DNA from: Rubrivivax sp.
GTDB taxonomy: Bacteria > Pseudomonadota > Gammaproteobacteria > Burkholderiales > Burkholderiaceae_C
Length of the DNA: 38,118 bases
Reading direction: 5' to 3'
Assembly: GCA_016790425.1 (NCBI GenBank)
Contig: JAEUPF010000103.1
Location: 1 to 38,118 of the forward strand
Part shown: positions 1-9,325 of the stretch, piece by piece
Layout: each line of letters begins with the position of its first letter
Numbering within the stretch: the first letter of the stretch is position 1
Notes under the pieces: generated by a model
What the model saw: only the letters and a program-made list of their open reading frames with translations
Databases searched by the model: none
Told to the model about the DNA's origin: nothing
Made by a program: the position numbers and the translations under genes

Positions 1-2
1 TG

Positions 3-800
3 TACTTCATCGAGAAGAACGCGCCCTTGCTGGAGCCGTGGCAGCGCGAGGTGGTGCGCATCGTGCGCAAGGTCAGCCAGTACTTCTACCCGCAGCGCCA
101 GACGCAGGTGATGAACGAGGGCTGGGCCACCTTCTGGCACCACCGGCTGCTCAATACGATGTACGACGAGGGCTGGCTCACCGACGGCGTGATGATCGAG
201 TGGCTGAAGAGCCACACCAACGTGATCTACCAGCCGCCCGTGGGGCACAAGGCCTACAGCGGCCTGAATCCCTATGCGCTGGGCTTCGCGATGTACACCG
301 ACATCGAGCGCATCTGCCGCGAGCCCACCGACGAAGACCGCCAGTGGTTCCCCGACCTCGCCGGCAAGCCGTGGCTGCCGGCGCTCGACCACGCGATGCG
401 CAACTTCAAGGACGAGAGCTTCATCGGCCAGTACCTCAGCCCCAAGCTGATGCGCGAGCTGCGCCTGTTCGCCATCACCGACGACGAGGCGCAGGCCGAG
501 CTCGAAGTGAGCGCCATCCACGACGACGCCGGCTACCGGCGCGTGCGCGAGAGCCTGTCGCGCCAGTACGACCTCGGTTCGCGCGAGCCGAACATCCAGG
601 TCTGGAACGTCAACCTGCGCGGCGACCGCAGCCTCACGCTGCGCCACTTCCAGCACAACGACCGCCCGCTGCACGAGACGGCGCAGGAAGTGCTCAAGCA
701 TGTCGCGCGGCTGTGGGGGTTCGGCGTGCAGCTCGAAAGCGTCAACGCCAAGGGCGACGTGAGCAAGCGCTGGAGCGTGCCGGCGCCGGCCGGGAACTGA
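3..800 (+). CDS. SpoVR family protein, C-terminal part (5' end outside window)
   Basis: The frame is open from the left edge (it reads YFIEKNAPLLEPW at the start) and ends with TGA at 798-800, so this is the last ~265 residues of a protein that is usually about 500 residues long. Family signatures visible are the QVMNEGWATFWHH segment, the NPYALGF segment and the C-terminal RGDRSLTLRHFQH block. SpoVR proteins are soluble cytoplasmic proteins of poorly known function, commonly encoded in proteobacteria beside yeaH and prkA, which lie upstream and outside this window if present. The gene is separated by 369 bases from the next one and is probably not part of the secretion/oxidase locus. The family call is secure; the function is not. 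Confidence 0.93.
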   Translation, partial: YFIEKNAPLLEPWQREVVRIVRKVSQYFYPQRQTQVMNEGWATFWHHRLLNTMYDEGWLTDGVMIEWLKSHTNVIYQPPVGHKAYSGLNPYALGFAMYTDIERICREPTDEDRQWFPDLAGKPWLPALDHAMRNFKDESFIGQYLSPKLMRELRLFAITDDEAQAELEVSAIHDDAGYRRVRESLSRQYDLGSREPNIQVWNVNLRGDRSLTLRHFQHNDRPLHETAQEVLKHVARLWGFGVQLESVNAKGDVSKRWSVPAPAGN

Positions 801-1169
801 ACTGAAGCGAACGGCCCTGACGCCGACGGGCGCGCCTGGCGGCGCAGACCACGGGTGCGCCGCGTCCCGCAGGCCGTGACCGACCGCACGTCCTGGCGGG
901 CGTGCCCACACGATCGACGTTAGGCCGGCCCCACTGCCCGGCGCCACCCGCCCGCGGGATGGCCCGGGCGCACGGCTTGGCTCCGCTGAAGAACTGGGGA
1001 GTTCCACCCACCTGACCGGGCCCGCCGGCGGGTCTCCCACCAGTCGCAAGCACCCCGCATGCCGCTGACCGCGGCGCAGCGGGCACTTAAGTTTCGCTCC
1101 CACAGGTGATGCGCAGGGGCTCGTCGTCGGGCCCGCCGAACGCGGCGCAGGAACCTCGGGAGCGAACCG
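801..1169 (+). other. Structured intergenic leader before the multicopper oxidase operon
   Basis: No gene is visible in these 369 bases. Besides the hairpin at 839-863 there are nested inverted repeats: ACTGG at 993-997 with CCAGT at 1040-1044, enclosing CCCGCC/GGCGGG at 1021-1032, and a GC-rich stem around 1060-1085. A CTTAAG hexamer at 1086-1091 is followed by the ribosome-binding site GGGAG at 1158-1162. The promoter of the 15-kb operon must lie here or in the SpoVR gene, but I cannot pick a convincing -35/-10 pair. The folded segment could be a regulatory 5' leader; I could not match it to a known riboswitch class. Confidence 0.5.
839..863 (+). terminator. Hairpin after the SpoVR gene, possible terminator
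   Basis: An 8-bp perfect stem (GCGGCGCA at 839-846 with TGCGCCGC at 856-863) with a 9-base loop lies 39 bases after the stop codon. There is no T-run, so it would be at best an atypical intrinsic terminator or an RNA 3'-end stabiliser. Confidence 0.3.
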
Positions 1170-4100
1170 ATGAAGAAGCCCTTTCCGGTCCGGCGTCGTG
1201 TGGCAGTGGCGGCGGCCGCCGTCGCCTCCAGCCTGTTCGCGCAAGCGGCGCTGGCGGTGAACATCACGGTGCGCGACGCCAGTGGCGCGCCGGTGACGAC
1301 CGCCGTGCGCTGGGTGCTGGAAGAAGACCGCACCTACGACGTCGCGCCAGGCATCACCGGCACACCCGCGGCGCCCAACCCCGGCGAGACGTTGTCGCTG
1401 CGCTTCCACCGCAGCTACATGCCGGTGGTGGCCACGGGCGAATCGAGCGGCGCGGTGATCACCATCCCCAACGCCCAGCTCGACCCGGCGAAGCGCTACT
1501 TCCTGTCGCTGCTGCCGCGCGCCGACGCCGCCGGCAACGGCCTGTACTCGATGACCGGCGTGCCCATCCGGCCGCAGAACGGCACCTTCCCGGCCGCGCT
1601 CAATGCCGTCGTGGACAACCTGCCGCTGAAGACGGCGCAGATCTCCGTGCTGCTGTACCACGACGCCAACCCCGTGAACGCGCAGGCCGACGCCATCGGC
1701 TCGCAGGAGTTCGGCCTCTGCGGCTTCGAGGTGCACCTGTACGACGCCGGTGGCACCTATGGCGCCTCGGGTGGCCGCATCAGCACCGACACCTACGGCA
1801 ACCCGCTGGGCACCGAGTACCCCGGCGGCGACCTGAACAACCCGGTCATCGGACCGATGATCCTGAAGACCGACCGCATCGGCGTGCTGCGCATCCGCAA
1901 TCTCGCGCCGGGCAAGTACACGATCTTCCCCTTCCAGCCCCAGGTCAAGCCGCCGCAGTCCGAGTGCCCCGGCTACTACCCGGGACCGAACGGCGAGCCG
2001 CCGCAGACGCCGTGGCCCGAATCGGGCGTCTGGATGGCCACCAGCACCATCGAAGGCACGCCGGGCGACGACGCCTGGGTGAAGGCGAACGAGCCGGCCT
2101 ACTTCAAGGAGTTCGGACCGCCCGGCCACCACATCAGCAAGGGCTTCGCGGCCAAGGCTGCCGACGCCGCGGCGCTGAGCGGGCCGGGCACGGTGAGCGG
2201 CCGCGTCGTCAACATCCACATGAGCCGGCCGCCCAACTTCGCCTTCTACAACGGACGCCCGGTCGAGCAGTGCCGCATCGCGCTGAACGAGTCCGCGAGC
2301 CTCGCCACCGGCGGCGGCCGCGTCGTCTGGGCCGGGCCATGCGCCAGCGACGGCACGTTCAGCATCAGCGGCACCAAACCCAACACGCGCTACCAGATTG
2401 CCGTGTGGGACGAGCCGCTGGACAACGTCTTCGCCAGCTACGACTTCGTCACCGACACCAACGGCGACGTCGTGCTGCACGACGTGCCGGTGTTCAACTG
2501 GTTCGGCCACATGCTGGGCAAGGTCTGCCAGGACCCCGGCGAGACCGGCTTCTGCGCCACCGGCTCGCTCGGCATCGCCGGGCAGGCGGTGAACCTGCGT
2601 TTCCGCGACGGCTCGATCTACCAGAGCGCCGCCACCGGCGATGACGGCGAGTACGAGTTCCCCGAGGTCTTCCCGTTCTTCAACTGGCTCGTGGCCGAGG
2701 TGGACTTCGCGCGCTTCAAGGCCACCGGCATGACCGCCGTGGTCGACGGCGGCGGCCCGCTGCAGCCCGACAACGGCTGGGCCAACCCCACCAGCGGCCG
2801 CATCACGCCGCAGCCGCAGTTCAACGGTGCAACGCCGGCGGTCAACCCCAACACCGGCAACAACCTCGCCCGCACCGAGACGGGACCGGTGCTGTTGCAG
2901 GGCATCCAGAGCTTCCTCGGCCTGACCAACCGGCTCGACTGGGGCAAGAAGCCCTACACGAGCAGCGAGAACGGCGGCATCTCCGGCATCGTGCGCTACG
3001 CCTCCACGCGCGCCGAGAGCGACCCGCGCCTGGCCGCCGCCGAGAACAACGAGCCCGGCATCCCCGGCGTGCGCGTGCAGCTCTTCCTCGCCGACCCGGC
3101 CAACCCGCGCCGCGTCAACCCGGCCCGGCCGAACGCCGTGGCCGAAGTGACCACCGACAGCTGGGACGCCGCCAACCCCAGCGGCTGCCAAGGCCCGGTG
3201 TTCACGATCAACAGCATCAGCACCGACTGCTTCGACGGTCTGCGCAACTTCAACCAGGTGCGCAACGCCGTCTTCGACGGCGGCTATGCCTTCACGACCT
3301 ACGAACCCAACGGCATCGGCACGCTGGCCACGCCGCTGCCCCTGCCGCCGGGCAACTACATCGTCAAGGTCGTTCCGCCCGCCGGCTACGAGGTGCAGAA
3401 GGAGGAGGACAAGAACGTCGACTTCGGCGACTTCTACGCCGTCAGCACGCTGGCGCTGCCGCCCGAGTGCGTCGGCACGCGGCCCTACCCCGTGCCGGCC
3501 GAACTCACGCTCTTCCCCGGCGTGCCGATCCCGGCCGCGTACCGCGACCAGCCCGGCAAGCCGCGGCCGCTGTGCGACATGAAGGCCGTCACGCTGACGG
3601 CGCAACAGAACGCCGCCGCCGACTTCGCGCTGTTCACCACCGTGCCGGTGGCCGGCCACATCGTCGGCATGATCCTCGACGACACGGCCAACGAGTTCTC
3701 GCCCACGTCGCCCGCGTTCGGCGAGAAGTACGCACCGCCGTTCATGCCGGTATCGCTGCGCGACATGGCCGGGCGCGAATTCTCGCGCGTGTACTCCGAC
3801 CGTTACGGCACCTACAACGCGCTGGTGCCGTCGACGTTCACGTTCAACGTGCCGATGCCCTCGGGCGTGTCGCCCAACATGATCCAGGCGTGCCTGAACT
3901 CGCCGTTCACGACCGACCCGGTGACCGGCGCCAAGACGCTCGACCCCCACTACAACAAGAGCTACACGCAGTTCTGCTACAACTTCCAGTACCTGCCGGG
4001 CAAGACCACGTACCTCGATACGCCGGTGCTGCCCATCGCCGCGTTCGCCGGCCCGCAGCAGTACATGCTCGATTGCGAGCAGCCCGACCTGGTGCCGGCA

Positions 4101-6446
4101 ATCAGGAGCGTCACCAACCTCGCCAACCAGGGCCCGTGGATCGCCACCGGCGCCACCGGCACCGCGCGGCAACTGCGCATCACGTCGATGGGCACGCGGC
4201 AGGTGCCCAACCCGCAATACAACCAGGACGACCCGGGCAGCGGCACGCCCAAGCTCGTCAACCGCGACTACGGCTTCGGCGCCGCCGCCGGCAGCGTCAC
4301 CGTCAACGGCACCGCCGTCACCATCGTCAGCTGGAGCAACAGCGAGATCGTCGTCCAGCTGCCCGCCACCGGCAGCGCGGCCAACGGCGGCCAGTTGCTC
4401 GTCACGCGCGCCGGCAGCAACGGCAAGACCACCGTGCGCGGCGTCAACGTGCACGTGGGCGGCGCGGTGCCCACCGTGGTCGCCGCCGGCGGCAGCATCC
4501 AGGCGGCCATCGACGCCACGCCGGCCGGAGGCCTCGTCACCGTGCCGCCGGGCATGTACGAGGAACGCGTCATCGTCGACAAGCGCGTGCGCGTGCAAGG
4601 CTGGGGCGCCGGCGGCACGCTCGTCAACCCGGTGGCGCAACCCACCGAGCGCGTGCGCGAGTGGCGCGTGAGCCTGTGCAACCGGCTGTGGCCGACGGTC
4701 AACGTGGCCAACGGCACCTCGCCGATGCTGCTGCCCGGGCAGACGGTGCCGCCGAGCTACCAGGCCTGTCTGGACGGCAACGTGGCTGACAACGCGCCGC
4801 TCCTGTTCGGCGACGAGGAGGCCCCGGGCTTCTTCGTGCTCGACCGCTCCGACTCCAACAAGACGCAGCGGCTGCTGATCGACGGCTTCACCATCGCCGG
4901 TGCCGACATCGGCGGCGGCATCAACGTCAACGGCTACGCCGAGAACCTGGAGATCGCCAACAACTTCATCACCGGCAACCAGGGCATCCGTGCCGGCGGC
5001 ATCCGCATCGGCCACCCCGATCTCGTGGCCGCCGAGCTGCCCGTGCGCAGCCGCAACGACCGCGTCTACATCCACCACAACGAGATCACGCAGAACGGCA
5101 ACACCGCCGGCGAGGTGGGCGGCGGCGGCGGCGGCATCGGCATCTTCTTCGGCAACGACGCCTACCGCGTCTCGCGCAACTTCGTCTGCGGCAACTACTC
5201 CAGCGGCAACGGCGGCGGCATGGCGCACCTGGGCGTCAGCCAGGGCGGCGTGATCGAGTTCAACACGTTCCTGTGGAACCAGAGCTTCTACCAGGGCGGC
5301 AGCGTGCAAGGCGGCGGCCTGTCGATCGCCGGCTCGCCTTCGCTGGCCGCGGGTGCGGCCGGAACGCCGGGCCTGTCCACGGGCACGGGTGACGTCACCG
5401 TCAACGCCAACACCTTCCAGGGCAACCTGGCCGGCGCCGGCGACGGCGGCGCCATCCACCTCGCGGGCGTCAACGGCAACGAGCTCGGCGTGCGCCTGCA
5501 GCCCTACCGCGTCGACCTCTACAACAACGTCGTCGTCAACAACGTGGCCGCGGTGGCCGGCGGCGGCATCGCCCTCGTCGACTCGCCCAACGTGCGCATC
5601 GTCAACAACACGATCGCGCGCAACGACAGCGCGGCGGTGGCGGCGCGCACGTTCAACACCAGCCTCATCCAGGGCCTGGCGAACGGCCTGTCGCAATCGA
5701 CGCCGCAGCCCGGCGCCGGCATCGCCAGCTACCGCACCAGCCCGGCGCTGGCCGCGCGCCTCGGTGCCGGCGTGCCGGTGCTCGACGGTCGCCTCCTGTC
5801 GCCGCAGTTCTCCAACGCGCTCGTCTTCAACAACATCGTCGCGCAGAACCGGCAGTTCTATTTCGGCTTCGACTTCGTCAACAACGACCCCACCAGCCCG
5901 CAGTGCCAGGTGAACGCGGGCACCAACGCCTGCTACGGCCTGCTGCCGCCGGCGGCAACCCCCGTGTACAGCGAAGTGGCCGTCGTCGGCGACACGGCCG
6001 GCCAGCCGCTGTTCGCCAGCTGGCAGACCGCCGCCCACTGGCGCAACAACGTCGTCTCCAGCGCCCAGCAGCCGTTCTCCTCGCAGTACTACAACGGCCC
6101 GCGCGACGCGATCGTGCTCGACCCCGAGACGGCCACGAAGGGGCTGGCCGTGGCGGCGGCCTTCGACGAGGGCGGCAACTTCATCGACCTGCGCTACGGG
6201 CCGCTGTCGTTGCACCAGCCCAGCGGCAACCCGTGGGGCAACTACCACCTCACCGGCACCGGCGGCGCGCTCGGCCAGGGCCTCAACCTGCTGCTGCTCG
6301 GCCCGATCTTCGGCGCCCCCGAACTGCTGCGCGACCGCGACGGCGCGCTGCGCCCGGTCATCGGCAACTGGGTCGCCGGCGCCTTCCAGACGACGCGCGT
6401 GCCGAACGCGCCGCTGAAGACGCAGCAGATTGCCGAAGCGCAGTGA
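1170..6446 (+). CDS. Giant secreted multidomain beta-helix protein (1758 aa)
   Basis: First gene of the plus-strand operon; ATG at 1170 has GGGAG eight bases upstream. Residues 1-29 form a Sec signal peptide ending in AQAALA. Residues ~30-1000 contain several Cna-B/SdrD-like or carboxypeptidase-regulatory-like beta-sandwich segments (for example LRIRNLAPGKYTIFPF and LPPGNYIVKVVPPAGYEV). Residues ~1000-1100 look like an IPT/TIG domain (GSVTVNGTAVTIVSWSNSEIVVQLP). From ~1104 (GGSIQAAIDATPAGGLVTVPPGMYEE) to ~1640 the sequence is a right-handed parallel beta-helix of the pectin-lyase fold, with repeated Asn-rich rungs such as NNFITGN and NNTIARND and Gly-rich turns. There are no haem motifs and no copper HxH clusters. 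It is probably a cell-surface or extracellular scaffold exported with the copper proteins encoded 20 bases downstream. The enzymatic role, if any, is unknown; similarity to polysaccharide lyases is only in the fold. Confidence 0.88.
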   Translation: MKKPFPVRRRVAVAAAAVASSLFAQAALAVNITVRDASGAPVTTAVRWVLEEDRTYDVAPGITGTPAAPNPGETLSLRFHRSYMPVVATGESSGAVITIPNAQLDPAKRYFLSLLPRADAAGNGLYSMTGVPIRPQNGTFPAALNAVVDNLPLKTAQISVLLYHDANPVNAQADAIGSQEFGLCGFEVHLYDAGGTYGASGGRISTDTYGNPLGTEYPGGDLNNPVIGPMILKTDRIGVLRIRNLAPGKYTIFPFQPQVKPPQSECPGYYPGPNGEPPQTPWPESGVWMATSTIEGTPGDDAWVKANEPAYFKEFGPPGHHISKGFAAKAADAAALSGPGTVSGRVVNIHMSRPPNFAFYNGRPVEQCRIALNESASLATGGGRVVWAGPCASDGTFSISGTKPNTRYQIAVWDEPLDNVFASYDFVTDTNGDVVLHDVPVFNWFGHMLGKVCQDPGETGFCATGSLGIAGQAVNLRFRDGSIYQSAATGDDGEYEFPEVFPFFNWLVAEVDFARFKATGMTAVVDGGGPLQPDNGWANPTSGRITPQPQFNGATPAVNPNTGNNLARTETGPVLLQGIQSFLGLTNRLDWGKKPYTSSENGGISGIVRYASTRAESDPRLAAAENNEPGIPGVRVQLFLADPANPRRVNPARPNAVAEVTTDSWDAANPSGCQGPVFTINSISTDCFDGLRNFNQVRNAVFDGGYAFTTYEPNGIGTLATPLPLPPGNYIVKVVPPAGYEVQKEEDKNVDFGDFYAVSTLALPPECVGTRPYPVPAELTLFPGVPIPAAYRDQPGKPRPLCDMKAVTLTAQQNAAADFALFTTVPVAGHIVGMILDDTANEFSPTSPAFGEKYAPPFMPVSLRDMAGREFSRVYSDRYGTYNALVPSTFTFNVPMPSGVSPNMIQACLNSPFTTDPVTGAKTLDPHYNKSYTQFCYNFQYLPGKTTYLDTPVLPIAAFAGPQQYMLDCEQPDLVPAIRSVTNLANQGPWIATGATGTARQLRITSMGTRQVPNPQYNQDDPGSGTPKLVNRDYGFGAAAGSVTVNGTAVTIVSWSNSEIVVQLPATGSAANGGQLLVTRAGSNGKTTVRGVNVHVGGAVPTVVAAGGSIQAAIDATPAGGLVTVPPGMYEERVIVDKRVRVQGWGAGGTLVNPVAQPTERVREWRVSLCNRLWPTVNVANGTSPMLLPGQTVPPSYQACLDGNVADNAPLLFGDEEAPGFFVLDRSDSNKTQRLLIDGFTIAGADIGGGINVNGYAENLEIANNFITGNQGIRAGGIRIGHPDLVAAELPVRSRNDRVYIHHNEITQNGNTAGEVGGGGGGIGIFFGNDAYRVSRNFVCGNYSSGNGGGMAHLGVSQGGVIEFNTFLWNQSFYQGGSVQGGGLSIAGSPSLAAGAAGTPGLSTGTGDVTVNANTFQGNLAGAGDGGAIHLAGVNGNELGVRLQPYRVDLYNNVVVNNVAAVAGGGIALVDSPNVRIVNNTIARNDSAAVAARTFNTSLIQGLANGLSQSTPQPGAGIASYRTSPALAARLGAGVPVLDGRLLSPQFSNALVFNNIVAQNRQFYFGFDFVNNDPTSPQCQVNAGTNACYGLLPPAATPVYSEVAVVGDTAGQPLFASWQTAAHWRNNVVSSAQQPFSSQYYNGPRDAIVLDPETATKGLAVAAAFDEGGNFIDLRYGPLSLHQPSGNPWGNYHLTGTGGALGQGLNLLLLGPIFGAPELLRDRDGALRPVIGNWVAGAFQTTRVPNAPLKTQQIAEAQ

Positions 6447-6466
6447 CCGCCACCGAGGGCAAGCAC

Positions 6467-7768
6467 ATGGTCAAGCCAATGAAGTCTCAGCTCCAGCGCC
6501 TGGCGCTGGCCGCCGCCGCGTCGCTGGCGCCGCTCGTCGCGCAGGCCGGCATCTACCCGGAGTGCCCGCCGGGGGCCGTGCCGCTGGGGCCCAACGCCGC
6601 CGGCAACGGGCTCGAAGAGAGCGCCGCGCCGCGCGTCTGCGGCCACCTCACCGCCGGCGACGGCTGGATCCAGTTGCCCAGCGGCGAGCGCAGCTACATC
6701 TTCGGCTTCTCGCTCGCCGACCCCGACCCGGCCAACGTGATGGTGCGCGGCATCTTCAACGCCAAGTTCCCGGCGCCGACCCTGGTCTTCCGCGAGCGCC
6801 AGGAGGTGTTCCTGTCGCTGTCCAACGTGGGCATGGCGCACCGGCCGGACCTGTTCGACCCGCATTCGATCCACTTCCACGGCTACCCGCAGGCCTCGGC
6901 GGTGTACGACGGCGTGCCCGAAGCCTCGGCCACGGTGAACATGGGTTCGTCTTTCACCTACTTCTACAAGCTCAACGACCCCGGCACCTACGTCTACCAC
7001 TGCCACGTCGAGGCCACCGAGCACATGCAGATGGGCATGACCGGCAACCTCTACGTGCGGCCGCGCCAGGACGGCTCGGCGTTCACCTTCCCCGCCGCGG
7101 CGCTGGCCGGCGCGCAGGCCGATGTGCTCGGGCCGCTGGCCCCGCGCACCGCTTCGCGCTTCGCCTACAACGACGGCGACGGCTCCAGCGGCTACGACGT
7201 CGAGGCGGCACTGCAGTTGTCCAGCTTCGACCAGGGCTTCCACCTGCTGCACGAGGCCGTGCAGCCGCTGCCCTTCGAGAGCCTGCGCAGCACGCACACC
7301 TTCATCAACGGCCGCGGCTACCCCGACACGTTGAACCAGGCGACGACGAGCTTCGACCCGCCGGTGCCCGACGACAGCGCGCCGCTGCCGGAGTCGTCGC
7401 AGCCCAACCCCTCGCTGGTGGTGGTGCAGCGCGGCCAGCGCCTGCTGCTGCGCCTGTCCAACCTCTCGGTGGTCGACTACTTCACCGTCACTGCGCTCGG
7501 CCTGGACTTCCGCGTCGTCGGCGCCGGCGCCAGCCACACGCGCGCCGACCCGGCGCGGCTGCCCGGCGGCCTGCCCGGCGTGGTGACCAAGGACTGGTCG
7601 CACCGCACGAGCTCGGTGACGCTGGGCGGCGGTGAGGCGGTCGACGTGATCGTCGACACCGACCGCGTGCCGGCGGGCACCTACACCTTCTTCACGACCA
7701 ACCTGCAGTACCTCAGCAACGGCAGCGAGGACCGCGGGGGAATCATGACGCACATCGTCGTGCAGTGA
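6467..7768 (+). CDS. Multicopper oxidase-like protein A, with type 1 copper site (433 aa)
   Basis: The ATG at 6467 has GAGGG seven bases upstream; an ATG at 6479 is a weaker alternative. A signal peptide ends near residue 27 (LVAQA). The first cupredoxin domain contains His133-Ser-Ile-His136-Phe-His138-Gly, matching the copper motif HxHG, and His178-Cys179-His180 followed by His186 and Met189/Met191, matching the HCH...H...M motif that supplies a type 1 copper and two type 3 ligands. The second domain (~250-433) has a cupredoxin outline without copper ligands. The protein therefore has only two of the four HxH pairs required for a trinuclear cluster; the other two are in the next gene. Periplasmic or extracellular location is predicted. 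Oxidation of a metal ion such as Mn(II) or Fe(II), or electron transfer to or from minerals, is inferred from context. Confidence 0.9.
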   Translation: MVKPMKSQLQRLALAAAASLAPLVAQAGIYPECPPGAVPLGPNAAGNGLEESAAPRVCGHLTAGDGWIQLPSGERSYIFGFSLADPDPANVMVRGIFNAKFPAPTLVFRERQEVFLSLSNVGMAHRPDLFDPHSIHFHGYPQASAVYDGVPEASATVNMGSSFTYFYKLNDPGTYVYHCHVEATEHMQMGMTGNLYVRPRQDGSAFTFPAAALAGAQADVLGPLAPRTASRFAYNDGDGSSGYDVEAALQLSSFDQGFHLLHEAVQPLPFESLRSTHTFINGRGYPDTLNQATTSFDPPVPDDSAPLPESSQPNPSLVVVQRGQRLLLRLSNLSVVDYFTVTALGLDFRVVGAGASHTRADPARLPGGLPGVVTKDWSHRTSSVTLGGGEAVDVIVDTDRVPAGTYTFFTTNLQYLSNGSEDRGGIMTHIVVQ

Positions 7769-7791
7769 CGGCGCCGCAGCGGGGAGTCCAC

Positions 7792-9309
7792 ATGCAACAA
7801 GCCATCCAACGCAGCGCGCGTGCCGCCGCAGTGGCGCTCGTCGCCGGCCTGGCCGCGCTGCCGGCGGCGGCCGCGATCGCGGGGCTGACCGGCACCGCGA
7901 TCGGCGACTGCGCCGTCGGTGCCGGCACGGGCCCGGGCCGGCAGTTCGACCTCATCGCCGCCGAGGGCTACCTCAGCACCGCCGACGGCGGCAGCCTGTA
8001 CGCCTGGGGATACGGCGAGGCCGGCAAGGCGATGCAGTACCCGGCGCCCACGCTCATCGTCGAGCAAGGCGCCTGCGTGCGCGTGCGGCTGACCAACCAT
8101 CTGCCGGTGCACACGTCGATCATCTTCGGCGGCCAGCGCGAAGTGCTGGCGGGCACGACCGCGGCCACCAACGGCGGCACGCAGCCCACGGCGGCGGCGG
8201 CGGTGAAGTTCGCGCGCGAGGTGGCGCCGCCGCGGCGCGCGACCACAGGCGCGATCCTCACCAGCACCATCACCTACACGTTCATCGCCAGCCAGCCGGG
8301 CACCTATGTCTACCAGTCGGGCACGCAGGTGGGCGTGCAGCAGGAGATGGGGTTGGCCGGCGCGCTCATCGTGCGGCCGGCCGGCGCGCCCAAGCAGGCC
8401 TATGCGCACGCTGCCACTGCCTTCGACCGCGAGGCTTTGTATGTCGTGAGCGAGGTCGACCCGGCGCGCCACGCCGACATCGAAAGCCAGGTCGCCGCCG
8501 CGCGCGCCGCCGCCACCGGCAACAACGCGCAGGCCCTGCCGGCGCGCATCGGCCTGCCGCAGAACTGGCGCCCGAACGAGGCAGCCTGGGCCGCCTTCTG
8601 GCAGCCGCAGTACTGGTTCGTCAACGGCCGCACCGCCCCCGACACGCTGACGGCCGCCGGTACCGAGACGCTGCCGCACCAGCCGTACTCGGCGCTGGCG
8701 CGGCTGCATCCGGGCGACCGGCTGCTGCTGCGCGTGATCAATCTCGGGCGCGACCTGCACCCGATGCACCACCACGGCAACCACAGCGTCACCATCGCCC
8801 GCGACGGCCGCATGCTCAGCAGCGTCGCCGCTGCCGGGCCCGACCTGGCGCAGGTGGACTTCACGCTGCGCCTGGTGCCCGGCCAGACCACCGACGCCAT
8901 CTGGTCGTGGACCGGCAAGGGGCTCGGCTGGGACATCACCGGCGCCACCTGCAATGCGGCGCAGCCGGTCAGCGAAGGCAACTGCCCCTACGGCAAGTAC
9001 AGCAACACCGGCACGCTGCTCGAGGCCGGCGTGGCGACCACCTCGCAGGACTGGTCCGACCTCTACAAGCCGATGCCCACGCGCATGCCGGCGGCGCTGG
9101 AACTCACCTACGGCGAGATGTTCAGCGGCAGCCCCTACCTCGGACAGACCTCGGTGCGCCCGGTGGGCGCGGGCCTGGCCAACCAGGGCGGCGGCATCTG
9201 GCACATGTTCCACAGCCACAACGAGCGCGAGATCGTCAACTTCGGCATCTTCCCCGGCGGGCTGATGACGATGCTGCTGATCGAGCACTGGTCGGTGCAG
9301 ATCGACTGA
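7792..9309 (+). CDS. Multicopper oxidase-like protein B, lacking type 1 Cys (505 aa)
   Basis: ATG at 7792 has GGGGAG six bases upstream and lies 23 bases after the preceding stop; a GTG at 7765 overlapping that stop is less likely. The N-terminus is a signal peptide (AALPAAAA). Domain 1 (~50-200) is cupredoxin-like, but its copper motifs are lost: the usual HWHG region reads LPVHTSIIF and the usual YHSH reads YQSG. The C-terminal domain retains His323-Pro-Met-His326-His327-His328-Gly, the HPxHxHG motif, and His471-Met-Phe-His474-Ser-His476-Asn-Glu, which resembles the last copper motif but with Ser where the type 1 Cys would be. It thus complements protein A precisely: together they hold four HxH pairs and one type 1 site. 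I infer that A and B form a hetero-oligomeric oxidase. Confidence 0.88.
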   Translation: MQQAIQRSARAAAVALVAGLAALPAAAAIAGLTGTAIGDCAVGAGTGPGRQFDLIAAEGYLSTADGGSLYAWGYGEAGKAMQYPAPTLIVEQGACVRVRLTNHLPVHTSIIFGGQREVLAGTTAATNGGTQPTAAAAVKFAREVAPPRRATTGAILTSTITYTFIASQPGTYVYQSGTQVGVQQEMGLAGALIVRPAGAPKQAYAHAATAFDREALYVVSEVDPARHADIESQVAAARAAATGNNAQALPARIGLPQNWRPNEAAWAAFWQPQYWFVNGRTAPDTLTAAGTETLPHQPYSALARLHPGDRLLLRVINLGRDLHPMHHHGNHSVTIARDGRMLSSVAAAGPDLAQVDFTLRLVPGQTTDAIWSWTGKGLGWDITGATCNAAQPVSEGNCPYGKYSNTGTLLEAGVATTSQDWSDLYKPMPTRMPAALELTYGEMFSGSPYLGQTSVRPVGAGLANQGGGIWHMFHSHNEREIVNFGIFPGGLMTMLLIEHWSVQID

Positions 9310-9325
9310 TCGAGGGAGTCCGGAC

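Noticed and set aside
914-930. GTTAGGC-like sequence resembling an integron attC core (also near 30478 and 31319)
   Set aside because: No matching RYYYAAC partner at a suitable distance, no integrase, and the copy near 30478 simply spans a stop codon.
1001-1044. Possible manganese (yybP-ykoY) riboswitch, prompted by GGGGAGTT and the metal context
   Set aside because: Only the short GGGGAG stretch fits; the conserved loop pairing and later consensus are absent.
1106-1169. FliA-type promoter suggested by TTAAGTTT before the oxidase operon
   Set aside because: The downstream sequence matches the GCCGATAA -10 element in only about half of positions.
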